Shown piece by piece: positions 43,509 through 51,438 of a stretch of 64,000 nt of DNA. How positions within the stretch are numbered: position 1 is the first letter of the stretch; the number at the start of each line of letters is the position of its first letter. Origin of the DNA: Lacrimispora sphenoides (GTDB lineage Bacteria; Bacillota; Clostridia; Lachnospirales; Lachnospiraceae); NCBI RefSeq assembly GCF_900105215.1, contig NZ_FOIP01000002.1:1674001-1738000 (forward strand). The letters run 5' to 3'. The notes beneath the pieces were generated by a model, which made no database searches, was not told the origin of the DNA, and worked only from the letters and a program-made list of their open reading frames with translations. The position numbers were made by a program, and so were the translations under genes.

Positions 43509-43727
43509 TCAGGAATCAACCATGGATTTGGTCAAAATATCGTAAGCCGATGTGTTAGAAGAAATTGCAGCTTCCAGCGACATTTTATCCGGTCTCGCCG
43601 AAGATTTGCATGCTATGATCTTAGAATTTAATATATAACCGTCAGGAACCGGTGTATGCTCTGCTGCTGCAGGCATACACCGGTTCCTTGCTTTCGCCCC
43701 GTATGGAGCCGCTATGATAGGATACCA
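43509..43727 (-). other. potential C-terminal extension of the recombinase after excision
   Basis: Next to the 5' sigK junction, in the phase that follows the recombinase in the excised circle, the frame stays open for 72 codons (WYPIIAAPYG ... DILTKSMVDS). In the integrated form it has no start of its own. On excision the recombinase stop TGA becomes TGG and reading would continue through it. Whether it is ever translated is unknown. Confidence 0.4.
43645..43687. repeat. perfect 15-bp inverted repeat beside the 5' attachment site
   Basis: GGAACCGGTGTATGC (43645-43659) and its exact mirror (43673-43687) with a 13-base loop, 19 bp inside the element arm. No clear U-run follows on either strand. 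It could end transcripts of the truncated sigK or act in recombination. Confidence 0.6.
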
Positions 43728-43745
43728 TTCTCCACACACTTGGCC
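43706..43745 (-). other. attachment site at the sigK 5' junction
   Basis: Core AATG (43726-43729) followed at the same distance as in the other site by ATCCTA. The element-side arm GCGGCTC (minus; plus 43706-43712) starts 16 bp from the central AA, an exact mirror of the GAGCCGC arm at the other end. Confidence 0.8.
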
Positions 43746-43993
43746 GCATAAGTGGCTAGTCTGGAGCCTCTGTCCGGGTGAAAGGTATTGACGGCTTTTA
43801 TAAGTCCTATGGTACCTACGGAAAGAAGATCTTCCATATCATAATCTGTATTCTGATATTTTTTTGCCACATGTGCCACCAGACGCATATTTCGCTCGAT
43901 GAGTGTGGCTCTCGCCTCCTGATCCCCTTCCTGGTATCGTTCCAGACACTCTCGTTCTTCTCGCGCAGTTAAAGGTTTGGGAAAAGTTTTCAA
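43712..43993 (-). CDS. sigK: sigma-K 5' segment (SpoIVCB part), split by skin element
   Basis: 93 codons: KTFPKPLTAREERECLERY, then regions 1.2-2 with NMRLVAHVAKKY, DMEDLLSVGTIGLIKAVNTF and LATYAAKCVEN; the final GILS comes from the element before TAG. The first 89 residues belong to SigK. TTG 43993 follows AAGGTGG, and an in-frame TAA lies 24 bases upstream, so there is no pro-sequence, as in C. difficile and unlike B. subtilis. Activity in the mother cell would then depend mainly on excision. A CATAAAAT motif upstream resembles a sigma-E -10. Confidence 0.92.
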   Translation of the reverse strand: MKTFPKPLTAREERECLERYQEGDQEARATLIERNMRLVAHVAKKYQNTDYDMEDLLSVGTIGLIKAVNTFHPDRGSRLATYAAKCVENGILS

Positions 43994-44091
43994 AGAAAGC
44001 CACCTTAAACTTACTTACTCTCATTTTATGCCGGCCTTCTCTTTAAAGTGCTTTTACAAAAAATATAGGCTGGTACTTATTTTCCTTTCCA

Positions 44092-45270
44092 TTAATGATG
44101 GAACAGACGAAGCCCTGTAAAAGCCATGGCCATCCCATATTGGTCACACGTTTCAATTACCTGGTCATCACGGACCGATCCCCCAGGCTGGGCTACGTAC
44201 TTTACACCGCTTCTGTATGCTCGGTCAATGTTATCGCCAAATGGGAAGAAAGCATCAGATCCCAGGGAAACCTCAGTCAGCCGACTAAGCCAGGCCTTCT
44301 TTTCTTCTCCTGTAAATACGGCTGGCTTTACCCTGAAAATATTTTCCCATCTGTTGTCAGCAATAACATCCATATAATCTTCTCCAATGTAGACATCAAT
44401 GGCATTGTCCAGGTCGGCACGACTGATGCCATCCACAAACGGCAGCTCCAAGACCTGTGGTGCCTGGCGAAGAAACCAGTTATCCGCTTTATTTCCTGCC
44501 AGCCTTGTGCAGTGGATGCGGGACTGCTGACCAGCCCCGATCCCAATCGCTTGTCCGTCCTTTGCAAAACAGACAGAATTGGACTGGGTATATTTTAAAG
44601 TAATAAGGGAAATAATCAGGTCAATTTTTGCTGATGGGGGGATATCCTGGTTTTTTGTCACCACATTCTTTAAAAGATCTTCATGAATTTTCTCTTCATT
44701 TCTTCCCTGCTCAAACATAATCCCAAAAACTTGTTTTCTCTCAAGCGGCTCCGGCTGGTAATCCTGGTCAATTTGAATGATGTTGTAATTGCCGTTTTTC
44801 TTTGACTTTAAGATATCCAGGGCTTCCGGTTCATACCCTGGGGCGATAACGCCGTCCGACACTTCCCGTTTGATTATTCTGGCAGTATCCGTATCACAGA
44901 TATCCGACAGGGAAATGAAATCTCCGAAAGAAGACATACGGTCGGCACCTCTTGCCCTTGCATAGGCACAGGCCAGGGGGGAAAGCCCTTCCATATCCTC
45001 TACCCTGTAGATCTTTGCAAGGATCCGGTCAAGAGGCAGTCCCACTGCGGCACCGGCCGGAGACACATGTTTAAAAGAAGCCGCCGCAGGAAGGCCGGTC
45101 GCTTCCTTTAATTCTTTTACCAGCTGCCATCCATGAAAGGCATCCAGGAAATTGATATATCCCGGCCGGCCGCTTAAGACCTTAATTGGAAGCTCTTTCC
45201 CTCGTGGCATAAAAATCCTTGAGGGCTTCTGATTCGGGTTACAGCCATATTTTAATTCCAGCTCGTTCAT
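44092..45270 (-). CDS. purH: AICAR transformylase (PurH transformylase domain only)
   Basis: 392 residues, matching the AICARFT half of bifunctional PurH without the N-terminal IMP cyclohydrolase domain. Landmarks include [51 protein letters not shown] and [12 protein letters not shown]. It adds the formyl group from 10-formyl-THF to AICAR. The missing cyclohydrolase step is supplied by the upstream PurO-like gene. ATG 45270 has AGGAG nine bases before it; the earlier ATG 45288 overlaps the upstream stop. Confidence 0.92.
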   Translation of the reverse strand: MNELELKYGCNPNQKPSRIFMPRGKELPIKVLSGRPGYINFLDAFHGWQLVKELKEATGLPAAASFKHVSPAGAAVGLPLDRILAKIYRVEDMEGLSPLACAYARARGADRMSSFGDFISLSDICDTDTARIIKREVSDGVIAPGYEPEALDILKSKKNGNYNIIQIDQDYQPEPLERKQVFGIMFEQGRNEEKIHEDLLKNVVTKNQDIPPSAKIDLIISLITLKYTQSNSVCFAKDGQAIGIGAGQQSRIHCTRLAGNKADNWFLRQAPQVLELPFVDGISRADLDNAIDVYIGEDYMDVIADNRWENIFRVKPAVFTGEEKKAWLSRLTEVSLGSDAFFPFGDNIDRAYRSGVKYVAQPGGSVRDDQVIETCDQYGMAMAFTGLRLFHH

Positions 45271-45284
45271 CTTTTGTACTCCTG

Positions 45285-45998
45285 TCATTGATTTTTATTT
45301 ACAATCCGTGTTTCATAAGCTCCGGATTCTATGTCAATATATCTTACAAAGAGAGAAATCTTATTCTCCTCATGGAGGCTTTCCCATATCATGGCAGTAA
45401 ATTCATCCAGGTCATCAAGGGTAGCTGCCACCTTTGGTTCCCCTTCAAAGCTTGGCAAAGGACTTCCATCATGCATATAGGTATGAATGAAATGGGCTTC
45501 ACCTGCCTCAGGATTATCATAGGCAAAGGTATAACGATTGCAGGAATCCGGGTTCCCACGATTGCTCTTTATGATGGACATGGCGTAGTTGAAGCGTCCG
45601 TCTTCTATGTGCATGATCCCGGAAATACGGGGCGTATAATTCGGGCTATCCGGTTCAAATTCCCGGCACCGTAAGGACTGTTCAAACGTCAGCTGTATGT
45701 CCATTCCCTCGTAAATGGTATCGGTCTGATCTCCGTTTGTCACGATGGTCTTATTGCCCATAACCCGCACCGGAGCGTAAATAATAAGGCTGGGGTCTGT
45801 GACCTTCGAGGGATCAAAGGCCTGGGTACGGATTCCTTCCCCTTCCTCTACGAATACACGGTTGCGGCTGTTATCGCTTCTTCCCATAATAAAATAAGCG
45901 GCAACCGCCTTTGTTCCATCCGGCGTTTTTCCCATAATAATGCCTCTTCCCGGATAGGAATTACTCTTTAAATCGTCTTGTAAAGAAATCAAACTCAT
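45285..45998 (-). CDS. purO: IMP cyclohydrolase, PurO-like
   Basis: 237 residues of the archaeal-type IMP cyclohydrolase family (PF07826): [55 protein letters not shown] and FVRYIDIE. It closes the IMP ring, the last step of purine synthesis. Coupled with the transformylase gene downstream, it replaces bifunctional PurH. ATG 45998 follows AAAGGAG; the frame upstream to 46055 lies in the riboswitch terminator. Controlled by the ZTP riboswitch. Confidence 0.88.
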   Translation of the reverse strand: MSLISLQDDLKSNSYPGRGIIMGKTPDGTKAVAAYFIMGRSDNSRNRVFVEEGEGIRTQAFDPSKVTDPSLIIYAPVRVMGNKTIVTNGDQTDTIYEGMDIQLTFEQSLRCREFEPDSPNYTPRISGIMHIEDGRFNYAMSIIKSNRGNPDSCNRYTFAYDNPEAGEAHFIHTYMHDGSPLPSFEGEPKVAATLDDLDEFTAMIWESLHEENKISLFVRYIDIESGAYETRIVNKNQ

Positions 45999-46057
45999 CA
46001 GATCTGGTCTCCTTTCTGAATGAAACACAATGAACTCATTTGGCTCGCTGTTCACGC

Positions 46058-46095
46058 AAAAAACCGCCTGGGCATCCCATAGGGTGCCCAGGCGG
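46058..46095 (-). terminator. riboswitch-controlled terminator before purO
   Basis: CCGCCTGGGCA and TGCCCAGGCGG (minus direction: the second arm is followed by six T at 46058-46063). The first arm as transcribed is the conserved 3' block of the ZTP aptamer, so aptamer and terminator compete. Confidence 0.88.
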
Positions 46096-46158
46096 TCGGC
46101 TTTTTACGTATCGTGCTCCCCGTGGTAAAAATCCACTTATCCGCCAGTCGCACGTACC
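46085..46158 (-). promoter_or_regulatory. ZTP (pfl) riboswitch
   Basis: Minus-strand leader with the pfl/ZTP blocks in order: GTGCGACTGGCGG, GTGG...CCACGGGGAGCACG, a linker, then GCCG and CCGCCTGGGCA. ZTP or ZMP (AICAR) binding should stabilise the aptamer and prevent termination, turning on the AICAR-consuming genes purO-purH. The gene context agrees fully. Confidence 0.92.
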
Positions 46159-46167
46159 TTGTACATC

Positions 46168-46196
46168 ATCATATAATATTCTCTAAAAAAAAGCAA
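46168..46196 (-). promoter_or_regulatory. purO-purH promoter
   Basis: -35 TTGCTT (46191-46196), 17-bp spacer, -10 TATGAT (46168-46173); transcription should begin just before the aptamer. Confidence 0.8.
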
Positions 46197-46231
46197 CCCT
46201 CTTTTTTACCCGAGTCAAGTAAACCCCTTAG

Positions 46232-47593
46232 TTATTCATTCCTTATGGCTGCAAGAGGACTTAGCTTCATGGCTCTTAGGGCAGGGAAAAATCCTGCGGC
46301 CATTCCTACAAAAACAGCAAAACCAACGGCTGTTAGGGAAAGCCAGGGAGGAATCCTGGAAAGATCGCCAGGCATATTGGACATAAAACGGCCCGAAAGG
46401 AATCTGTTAATAAGGAAAGAAACCCCATAGCTGAACAGGATTCCCGTTATGCCTCCTAAAAATCCGATAAAACCTGACTCCAGAAGGAACATGTTCCTGA
46501 TATTGTTCATATCGCAGCCAAGGACCTTTAAGATCCCGATTTCCTTTGTTCTTTCGTAAATGGACATCATCATGGTATTGGCGATACCAATTGCCGCCAC
46601 AAATAGGGATACAGCTCCGATTCCTCCTAAAAGAGCCTGAACCATCTTGGCCTGCTTCTGAGACTGCTCCAGCCACTCCATGTTGCTATTGGCCTGAAAG
46701 CCCATATCTGTAATCGCTTTTTGTACCGCTGTTACATTGTTCATATCATCCACTTCCACAACCGCCTGCTGATAAATAAAATAGTTGTAGGGTTTTCCCT
46801 TTTTATTGGTTGGCTGGTTGGGAATGGGCTTCTTTTTAAAAATCTGTTTTAACTGGGACTTCAGCGCTTCTAAATCCACATAAACGCTATAACTGTAGTT
46901 ATTCCAATCCTCCGGCCCGCCTTCCACCAGGCCGGCCGTTGGTATGAGATACTTTTTGGGCGGTTTGACGGTTACACCGCCTTCCCCAGTTCCCCCGTTT
47001 TGGGACTGATAATAGGCATCCATATCAAAAATAACAAACATGGGCCTATTTATAAAATCAATATCAGGAATGCTGGAGGAATCGTCATAATAGTTGTTAC
47101 GATTGCTTTTAGGGTTGCTGAAATTCCTGGCAACCATATTCCCTACAATCATCTGTAAGTCTTTTTTTCCCGCTTCTGGAATTTGCCCTTCCTTTAAGGG
47201 AATATTTTTCATGTACTCCTGGGTGACTCCGATCAGGTTGATATAAGCCTGGTAAGCACCCTGAGTCATCATAACACTGGTTTCCAGAAGGGGGGATGCT
47301 GCATTCACATGATCGATCCGTTCAAACTGTGCAATCACATCATCCGTCATGTAATTTGGGTCCTTGCTGCTTTCATTTCCTCCCCACATGGCATTGGAAT
47401 ATACGGAAACTTCCGTAAGGCTTCCATAGGAAGCGATCTGTTCCATGGTAAGTTCATTAAAGCCGATCCCCAAAGACACCATGACAACAATGGAAGCCGT
47501 ACCGATCAAAACTCCCAGAACCGTTAAAAATGTCCTTAGCTTCCTGCGTCTTAAGTTATTTACACTCATGGAAAGCAAATCGCTAAATTTCAT
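46232..47593 (-). CDS. MacB/FtsX-type ABC permease (second efflux operon)
   Basis: 453 residues: TM1 at about 17-42 after NNLRRRKLRTFLTVLGVLIGTAS, a large outer domain (about 45-320) with Gly/Tyr-rich inserts, three C-terminal helices and YERTKEIGILKVLGCDMNNIRNMFLLESG between them. It overlaps the surface-protein gene upstream by 11 bases. With the ATPase at the operon head it forms a MacB-type machine; no HlyD-type adaptor is encoded here. Confidence 0.88.
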   Translation of the reverse strand: MKFSDLLSMSVNNLRRRKLRTFLTVLGVLIGTASIVVMVSLGIGFNELTMEQIASYGSLTEVSVYSNAMWGGNESSKDPNYMTDDVIAQFERIDHVNAASPLLETSVMMTQGAYQAYINLIGVTQEYMKNIPLKEGQIPEAGKKDLQMIVGNMVARNFSNPKSNRNNYYDDSSSIPDIDFINRPMFVIFDMDAYYQSQNGGTGEGGVTVKPPKKYLIPTAGLVEGGPEDWNNYSYSVYVDLEALKSQLKQIFKKKPIPNQPTNKKGKPYNYFIYQQAVVEVDDMNNVTAVQKAITDMGFQANSNMEWLEQSQKQAKMVQALLGGIGAVSLFVAAIGIANTMMMSIYERTKEIGILKVLGCDMNNIRNMFLLESGFIGFLGGITGILFSYGVSFLINRFLSGRFMSNMPGDLSRIPPWLSLTAVGFAVFVGMAAGFFPALRAMKLSPLAAIRNE

Positions 47594-49427
47594 TGTCTTT
47601 TTCCTCTTCTAATTCTTCCAGTGCTTCCTTTTTCTTTTTACGCCTTTTTAGCACATATACGGTTCCAATGGTTCCTATCACCAGGACGGCAATCACCGCT
47701 GGAATGATGATCTTTCCATATTTGGAAGTGCCTTCCGGCTCTGTTACTGCCGGAAATTCTCCTGAACCATCCATTCCGGGATCTAAATCTTCCTGTTCCG
47801 TTACCGTTAAACTTATCTCTTTTTCGACGGGTTCGCTGACCACCCCATTTTCATCCTCATAGGTGATCATAATCTTAATTTTCCCATCATCCATGGTCGG
47901 CGCTGTTCCGCTGATCATGGCATCCACATTTCCAGATTCTCCTGGCTTTATATTTCCTACATAGCTGTTGGTCTGCTGGATGGAATCTCCCACAAAGGCC
48001 ACCATTACGTTGTAAAGGAGAACCTTTCCCGTGTTATTAATGGGAAACATTACATTTGTCTCTGAACCTACGGAAATCGTATCTGGCATTACCTCGATCG
48101 TTCCCGTGTTCAACCTGGAAACCTGCTTAACAGGAATGTTTACTGTCACCTTTTCTTCCGCGTTTTTAAATTCAGGGCTGTCGTACTTTTCGTTGATGGT
48201 GATGGCATAGGTTCTTTGATCCACCCATGCTCCCGCCCGAAGCTTTAACTTTATATCCGTGGTCTGGCCTGCGGGAAGAGAATTCACAACAATCGATGAG
48301 GAACCGGAATCCATGGTAAATACCGCGCTGTCTGTAACTTTTTCTGATTCCAGGTTAAAGAGGAGGTTGGTTGCTGCCACGTTTTCGGAGGCGTTTTTCA
48401 TATGGAGGATCATTTCAAATTCCTCCCCGGCATAAACTGTCTCCGGGTTCGTCTGGAACCCATCTACAATGATTCTGGCCTTTGTTCTGTCATTGGCATT
48501 GAAATCACCGGTCTCCTCTTCCTTGTCTTTATTCTGAACTTTGACATAAAAGGTCTCTTCCGCTTTCTGGACGTCACCGTCCGTGCTGTCGCGGTATTCG
48601 ATCGTAAAGGTAATGGGATAGTATCCGCTGTAAACATCCTTGCGGATATTCATGCTGTAGGGAATCTCCACCGTTTCACCGCCGCCCATGCGGTCATAAT
48701 GTCTGGTGTAGTTACCATCGTTAATATCAAATGGGAACTTTGTGCTGTCCTGGTCCAGCTTCATCCGGACATTCACATCAAAAGCCGTAACTTGGGAGGC
48801 ATTGCGGACGTTCATATTAAAATTCATGGTTTGAGGATAGATGCCAAAAGGCGTATTCTGGTTTTCACCCAGCTCAAACTGGATCGTCCCTTCATCTTTC
48901 CCGGATTCCGTGGTTGATGAGGATTTTGTGATCCAGATGTTGACCTTTTCGTAGCTGGAATGGGCGCCGTCATCCTTTTTTGATGCATCCGTTACGACTT
49001 CCAAAGGTACCAGGTAATAACCCTCTGCAATATCTCTTCGAACCCTTCCAGTAAGAGAAATACTCTTAGATGATCCGCTCTTTACTGTTCCCAGCTTTTT
49101 GTTGTCAAAAGTACTGGAAGTAATTTCAAAAGGAAAGACTGATCCAGTATATTTCGAATCTTCATCTGCGTCTTCCGTTGCCCGGTATTCCTGTTCCGCC
49201 AGATCCCGGTCAAACCTCACAGCCACATTGTTTAAATCATTGCCGCTATTATTCGTAAAAACCATATTAATGGTAACGTTTTCCCCGGTCTTTCCTGACG
49301 GAGTCTTCTTAACATCTATGTAAGTGTTTTTGCTTAGGTCATACTGGGCAAAAGCCGCACCGGGCATGGCTCCTATGATCATAAGGGCCGCAAGCAGCCA
49401 TAAAATCCCTTTCCTAACCTTCTTCAT
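47583..49427 (-). CDS. large surface protein with COG1361-like domains
   Basis: 614 residues: signal peptide (about 1-27), four or five beta-rich repeats of the COG1361/NEW3 type (TINMVFTNNSGNDLNNVAV; FEMILHMKNASENVAATNL; TNVMFPINNTGKVLLYNVMV), one C-terminal membrane helix (about 580-600, GKIIIPAVIAVLVIGTIGTV) and a Lys/Glu tail. It is an anchored extracellular protein, probably the envelope-spanning part of the ABC machine. ATG 49427 follows GGAGG. It overlaps the ATPase gene by 14 bases and the permease gene by 11, so the three are tightly coupled. Confidence 0.8.
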   Translation of the reverse strand: MKKVRKGILWLLAALMIIGAMPGAAFAQYDLSKNTYIDVKKTPSGKTGENVTINMVFTNNSGNDLNNVAVRFDRDLAEQEYRATEDADEDSKYTGSVFPFEITSSTFDNKKLGTVKSGSSKSISLTGRVRRDIAEGYYLVPLEVVTDASKKDDGAHSSYEKVNIWITKSSSTTESGKDEGTIQFELGENQNTPFGIYPQTMNFNMNVRNASQVTAFDVNVRMKLDQDSTKFPFDINDGNYTRHYDRMGGGETVEIPYSMNIRKDVYSGYYPITFTIEYRDSTDGDVQKAEETFYVKVQNKDKEEETGDFNANDRTKARIIVDGFQTNPETVYAGEEFEMILHMKNASENVAATNLLFNLESEKVTDSAVFTMDSGSSSIVVNSLPAGQTTDIKLKLRAGAWVDQRTYAITINEKYDSPEFKNAEEKVTVNIPVKQVSRLNTGTIEVMPDTISVGSETNVMFPINNTGKVLLYNVMVAFVGDSIQQTNSYVGNIKPGESGNVDAMISGTAPTMDDGKIKIMITYEDENGVVSEPVEKEISLTVTEQEDLDPGMDGSGEFPAVTEPEGTSKYGKIIIPAVIAVLVIGTIGTVYVLKRRKKKKEALEELEEEKDNEI

Positions 49428-50169
49428 ATCCCATGTCCTCCTTCGTAACCTCATGATGCTGTTCCTCATGATGCTGTTCTTCGATTTTAACGATCTTTCC
49501 ATCTACTATATGGAATTGTCTGTCTGCAAACTTTGCAATATAATTATCATGTGTAACCATGACCAGAGTCTGATTCTGCTCCCGAACGATTTTCTGCATT
49601 AAACTTAAAATTTCCCTGGTGGTCTTGGAATCTAAGTTTCCAGTTGGCTCATCCGCAAAGATGATCTTAGGATCCACTGCCAAAGCTCTTGCAATGCCGA
49701 CTCTCTGCTGCTGACCTCCTGACATCTCATTGGCCATATGCTTCATCTGTTTCTCAAGCCCCACCAGCTTTATGTATTCCTTTGCCTTTTCATTTCTTGT
49801 TTTCTTCGGCACTCCCCGAAATGACAGAGGCATAGCCACATTCTCTACCGCGTTCATAGTCTGTATAAGATTATAGGACTGAAAAATAAAACCCACGTGC
49901 TTTCTGCGGAATGATACCAGCTGATTTTCCGAAAGCTTTTCTATATGGTTCCCTCCAATGACAATCTCTCCCTTTGACGGCTTCTCAAGGCCGGCCAACA
50001 TATTTAAGAGAGTGGATTTACCGGAACCGGAGGGGCCCACGATCGCACAGAACTCTCCCTTATATATAGTAAAGTCCACGCCGTTTAACGCATAGACCTT
50101 TGTGTTTCCCACTTTGTACACCTTGTAGAGATTCTTGACCTGAATCATAGGTGACTTTTTTTCCGCCAA
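49414..50169 (-). CDS. MacB/LolD-type ABC ATPase (second efflux operon)
   Basis: 251 residues: Walker A GPSGSGKST, Q-loop IFQSYNLIQTM, signature MSGGQQQR, Walker B IIFADEPTGNLDS. The C-terminus has a duplicated His/Glu segment (EEQHH-EEQHH-E), possibly metal-binding. Start is TTG 50169 with AAAGGGGG nine bases upstream; ATG 50148 is the alternative. The 127-nt leader carries the structured motif also found before PAP2. Confidence 0.88.
   Translation of the reverse strand: MAEKKSPMIQVKNLYKVYKVGNTKVYALNGVDFTIYKGEFCAIVGPSGSGKSTLLNMLAGLEKPSKGEIVIGGNHIEKLSENQLVSFRRKHVGFIFQSYNLIQTMNAVENVAMPLSFRGVPKKTRNEKAKEYIKLVGLEKQMKHMANEMSGGQQQRVGIARALAVDPKIIFADEPTGNLDSKTTREILSLMQKIVREQNQTLVMVTHDNYIAKFADRQFHIVDGKIVKIEEQHHEEQHHEVTKEDMGYEEG
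49451..49480. repeat. 15-bp tandem duplication in the ABC ATPase 3' end
   Basis: Two 15-bp units differing by one base encode the repeated EEQHH at the C-terminus of the ATPase. A recent in-frame duplication is likely. Confidence 0.75.
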
Positions 50170-50196
50170 AATAGATACCCCCTTTCTTTATTTATG

Positions 50197-50307
50197 CAAG
50201 CAATGAGCCAGGCACAGGAATACAGACATTCTTGTATCTGGCGAATGCTGCTAGTGTCAACGATCCTGTACCTGTTGCAGGACACTTGACTTTGCATACA
50301 CATTATA
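50197..50307 (-). promoter_or_regulatory. promoter plus structured leader motif, copy 2
   Basis: Minus strand: -10 TATAAT (50302-50307), a hairpin AGTGTCCTG...CAGGAT...GACACT, ACTAG, then GCATTCGCCAG...CTGGCTCATTGCTTG (50197-50248). GCCAG/CTGGC pair here where copy 1 has GCCAA/TTGGC, a compensatory change. The internal loop bases are identical in the two copies. Confidence 0.55.
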
Positions 50308-50436
50308 CAACAAGATATTTCCATCGGTCATTCTTTATTTTCTTAAGCTTCCTTAAATATTCCTTACAGGAGGGAAGCTGCTAATTTCTGGAAAAATGGC
50401 ATACGAAAAGATTATATCATAAATTTTAAAAAAGTG

Positions 50437-50465
50437 TGGAAATTTTCTAACGGATACTGTATAAT
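50437..50465 (+). promoter_or_regulatory. pyrBI promoter
   Basis: TGGAAA (50437-50442), 17-bp spacer, TATAAT (50460-50465), 49 bp before pyrB. No PyrR-type attenuator or terminator is visible in the short leader. Confidence 0.6.
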
Positions 50466-50514
50466 AGATGGGATAGAATTTTAAACCATAATTTAGTGGA
50501 TAAAGGAGATTCTT

Positions 50515-51438
50515 ATGAGACATTTACTTAACCCGTTAGACTTTAGTGTGGAAGAGACAGGACAACTCTTAGACCTGGCGAAAGATATCGAGGAAAATCT
50601 TCCAAAATATTCTCATGTATGCGATGGAAAAAAATTAGCGACATTATTTTATGAGCCAAGTACAAGAACTCGTTTGAGTTTCGAGGCTGCCATGTTAAAT
50701 CTGGGCGGCAGTGTACTAGGCTTTTCTTCTGCCGACTCCAGTTCTGCCGCAAAAGGAGAAAGTGTTGCTGATACCATTCGGGTTCTCTCCTGCTACGCAG
50801 ACATATGTGCCATGAGACATCCAAAGGAAGGTGCTCCACTGGTAGCTGCCAACCATTCCAGCATACCGGTCATCAATGCCGGTGACGGAGGCCACCAGCA
50901 TCCGACCCAGACCCTTACTGATCTGCTTTCCATCAATTCTTTAAAAGGCCGTTTGAATGATCTGACCATTGGCCTCTGTGGCGACTTAAAATTTGGCCGC
51001 ACGGTTCACTCTCTGATTAATGCTCTTGTACGTTACGAAAACATCAAATTCATCTTAATTTCCCCCCCAGAGCTACGGGTGCCTGAATACATCCGAGAAG
51101 ATGTACTGAAAGCCAACAACATTGAATTTGTAGAAATGGACAGCCTTGACGATGCCATGCCTTCTCTTGATATCCTCTATATGACCCGCGTTCAGAAGGA
51201 ACGCTTCTTCAATGAGGAAGATTACATCCGTTTGAAAGACTGCTACATTCTGGACAAAAAGAAAATGAAACTGGCGAAAAAAGATATGTATGTTCTTCAC
51301 CCTCTTCCAAGAGTCAACGAAATCTCAGTGGAGGTTGACGAGGATCCCCGAGCCGCCTACTTTAAGCAGGCACAGTACGGCGTGTATGTGCGTATGGCTC
51401 TTATCATGACATTACTGGAGGTAGAAAAATCATGTTAA
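50515..51438 (+). CDS. pyrB: aspartate carbamoyltransferase catalytic subunit
   Basis: 307 residues. [13 protein letters not shown] (about residue 45-57, carbamoyl-phosphate site), [26 protein letters not shown] and [10 protein letters not shown] are the ATCase hallmarks. It makes N-carbamoyl-aspartate in pyrimidine synthesis. The downstream pyrI overlaps by seven bases, so the enzyme is the class B type with regulatory chains, feedback-controlled by nucleotides. AAAGGAG precedes the start. Confidence 0.97.
   Translation: MRHLLNPLDFSVEETGQLLDLAKDIEENLPKYSHVCDGKKLATLFYEPSTRTRLSFEAAMLNLGGSVLGFSSADSSSAAKGESVADTIRVLSCYADICAMRHPKEGAPLVAANHSSIPVINAGDGGHQHPTQTLTDLLSINSLKGRLNDLTIGLCGDLKFGRTVHSLINALVRYENIKFILISPPELRVPEYIREDVLKANNIEFVEMDSLDDAMPSLDILYMTRVQKERFFNEEDYIRLKDCYILDKKKMKLAKKDMYVLHPLPRVNEISVEVDEDPRAAYFKQAQYGVYVRMALIMTLLEVEKSC

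Larger units (their letters stand above)
37771..43728. mobile_element. skin element (5957 bp) interrupting sigK, with [NiFe] hydrogenase cargo
   Basis: The element is bounded by the shared core AATG in both sigK segments. It holds a large serine recombinase, a small divergent ORF, and a five-gene hydrogenase operon; no phage structural genes. It is smaller than the described skin elements of B. subtilis (about 48 kb) and C. difficile (about 15 kb). Excision by crossover at AA would fuse the sigK parts in frame and release a 5957-bp circle carrying GAGCCGC-N16-AA-N... symmetry. Loss from the mother cell only would leave the spore genome unchanged. Boundaries are read directly; excision is inferred. 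Confidence 0.9.

Noticed and set aside
43839..44024. 61-residue frame starting upstream of sigK
   Set aside because: It overlaps the conserved SigK N-terminus in another frame and has no family resemblance.
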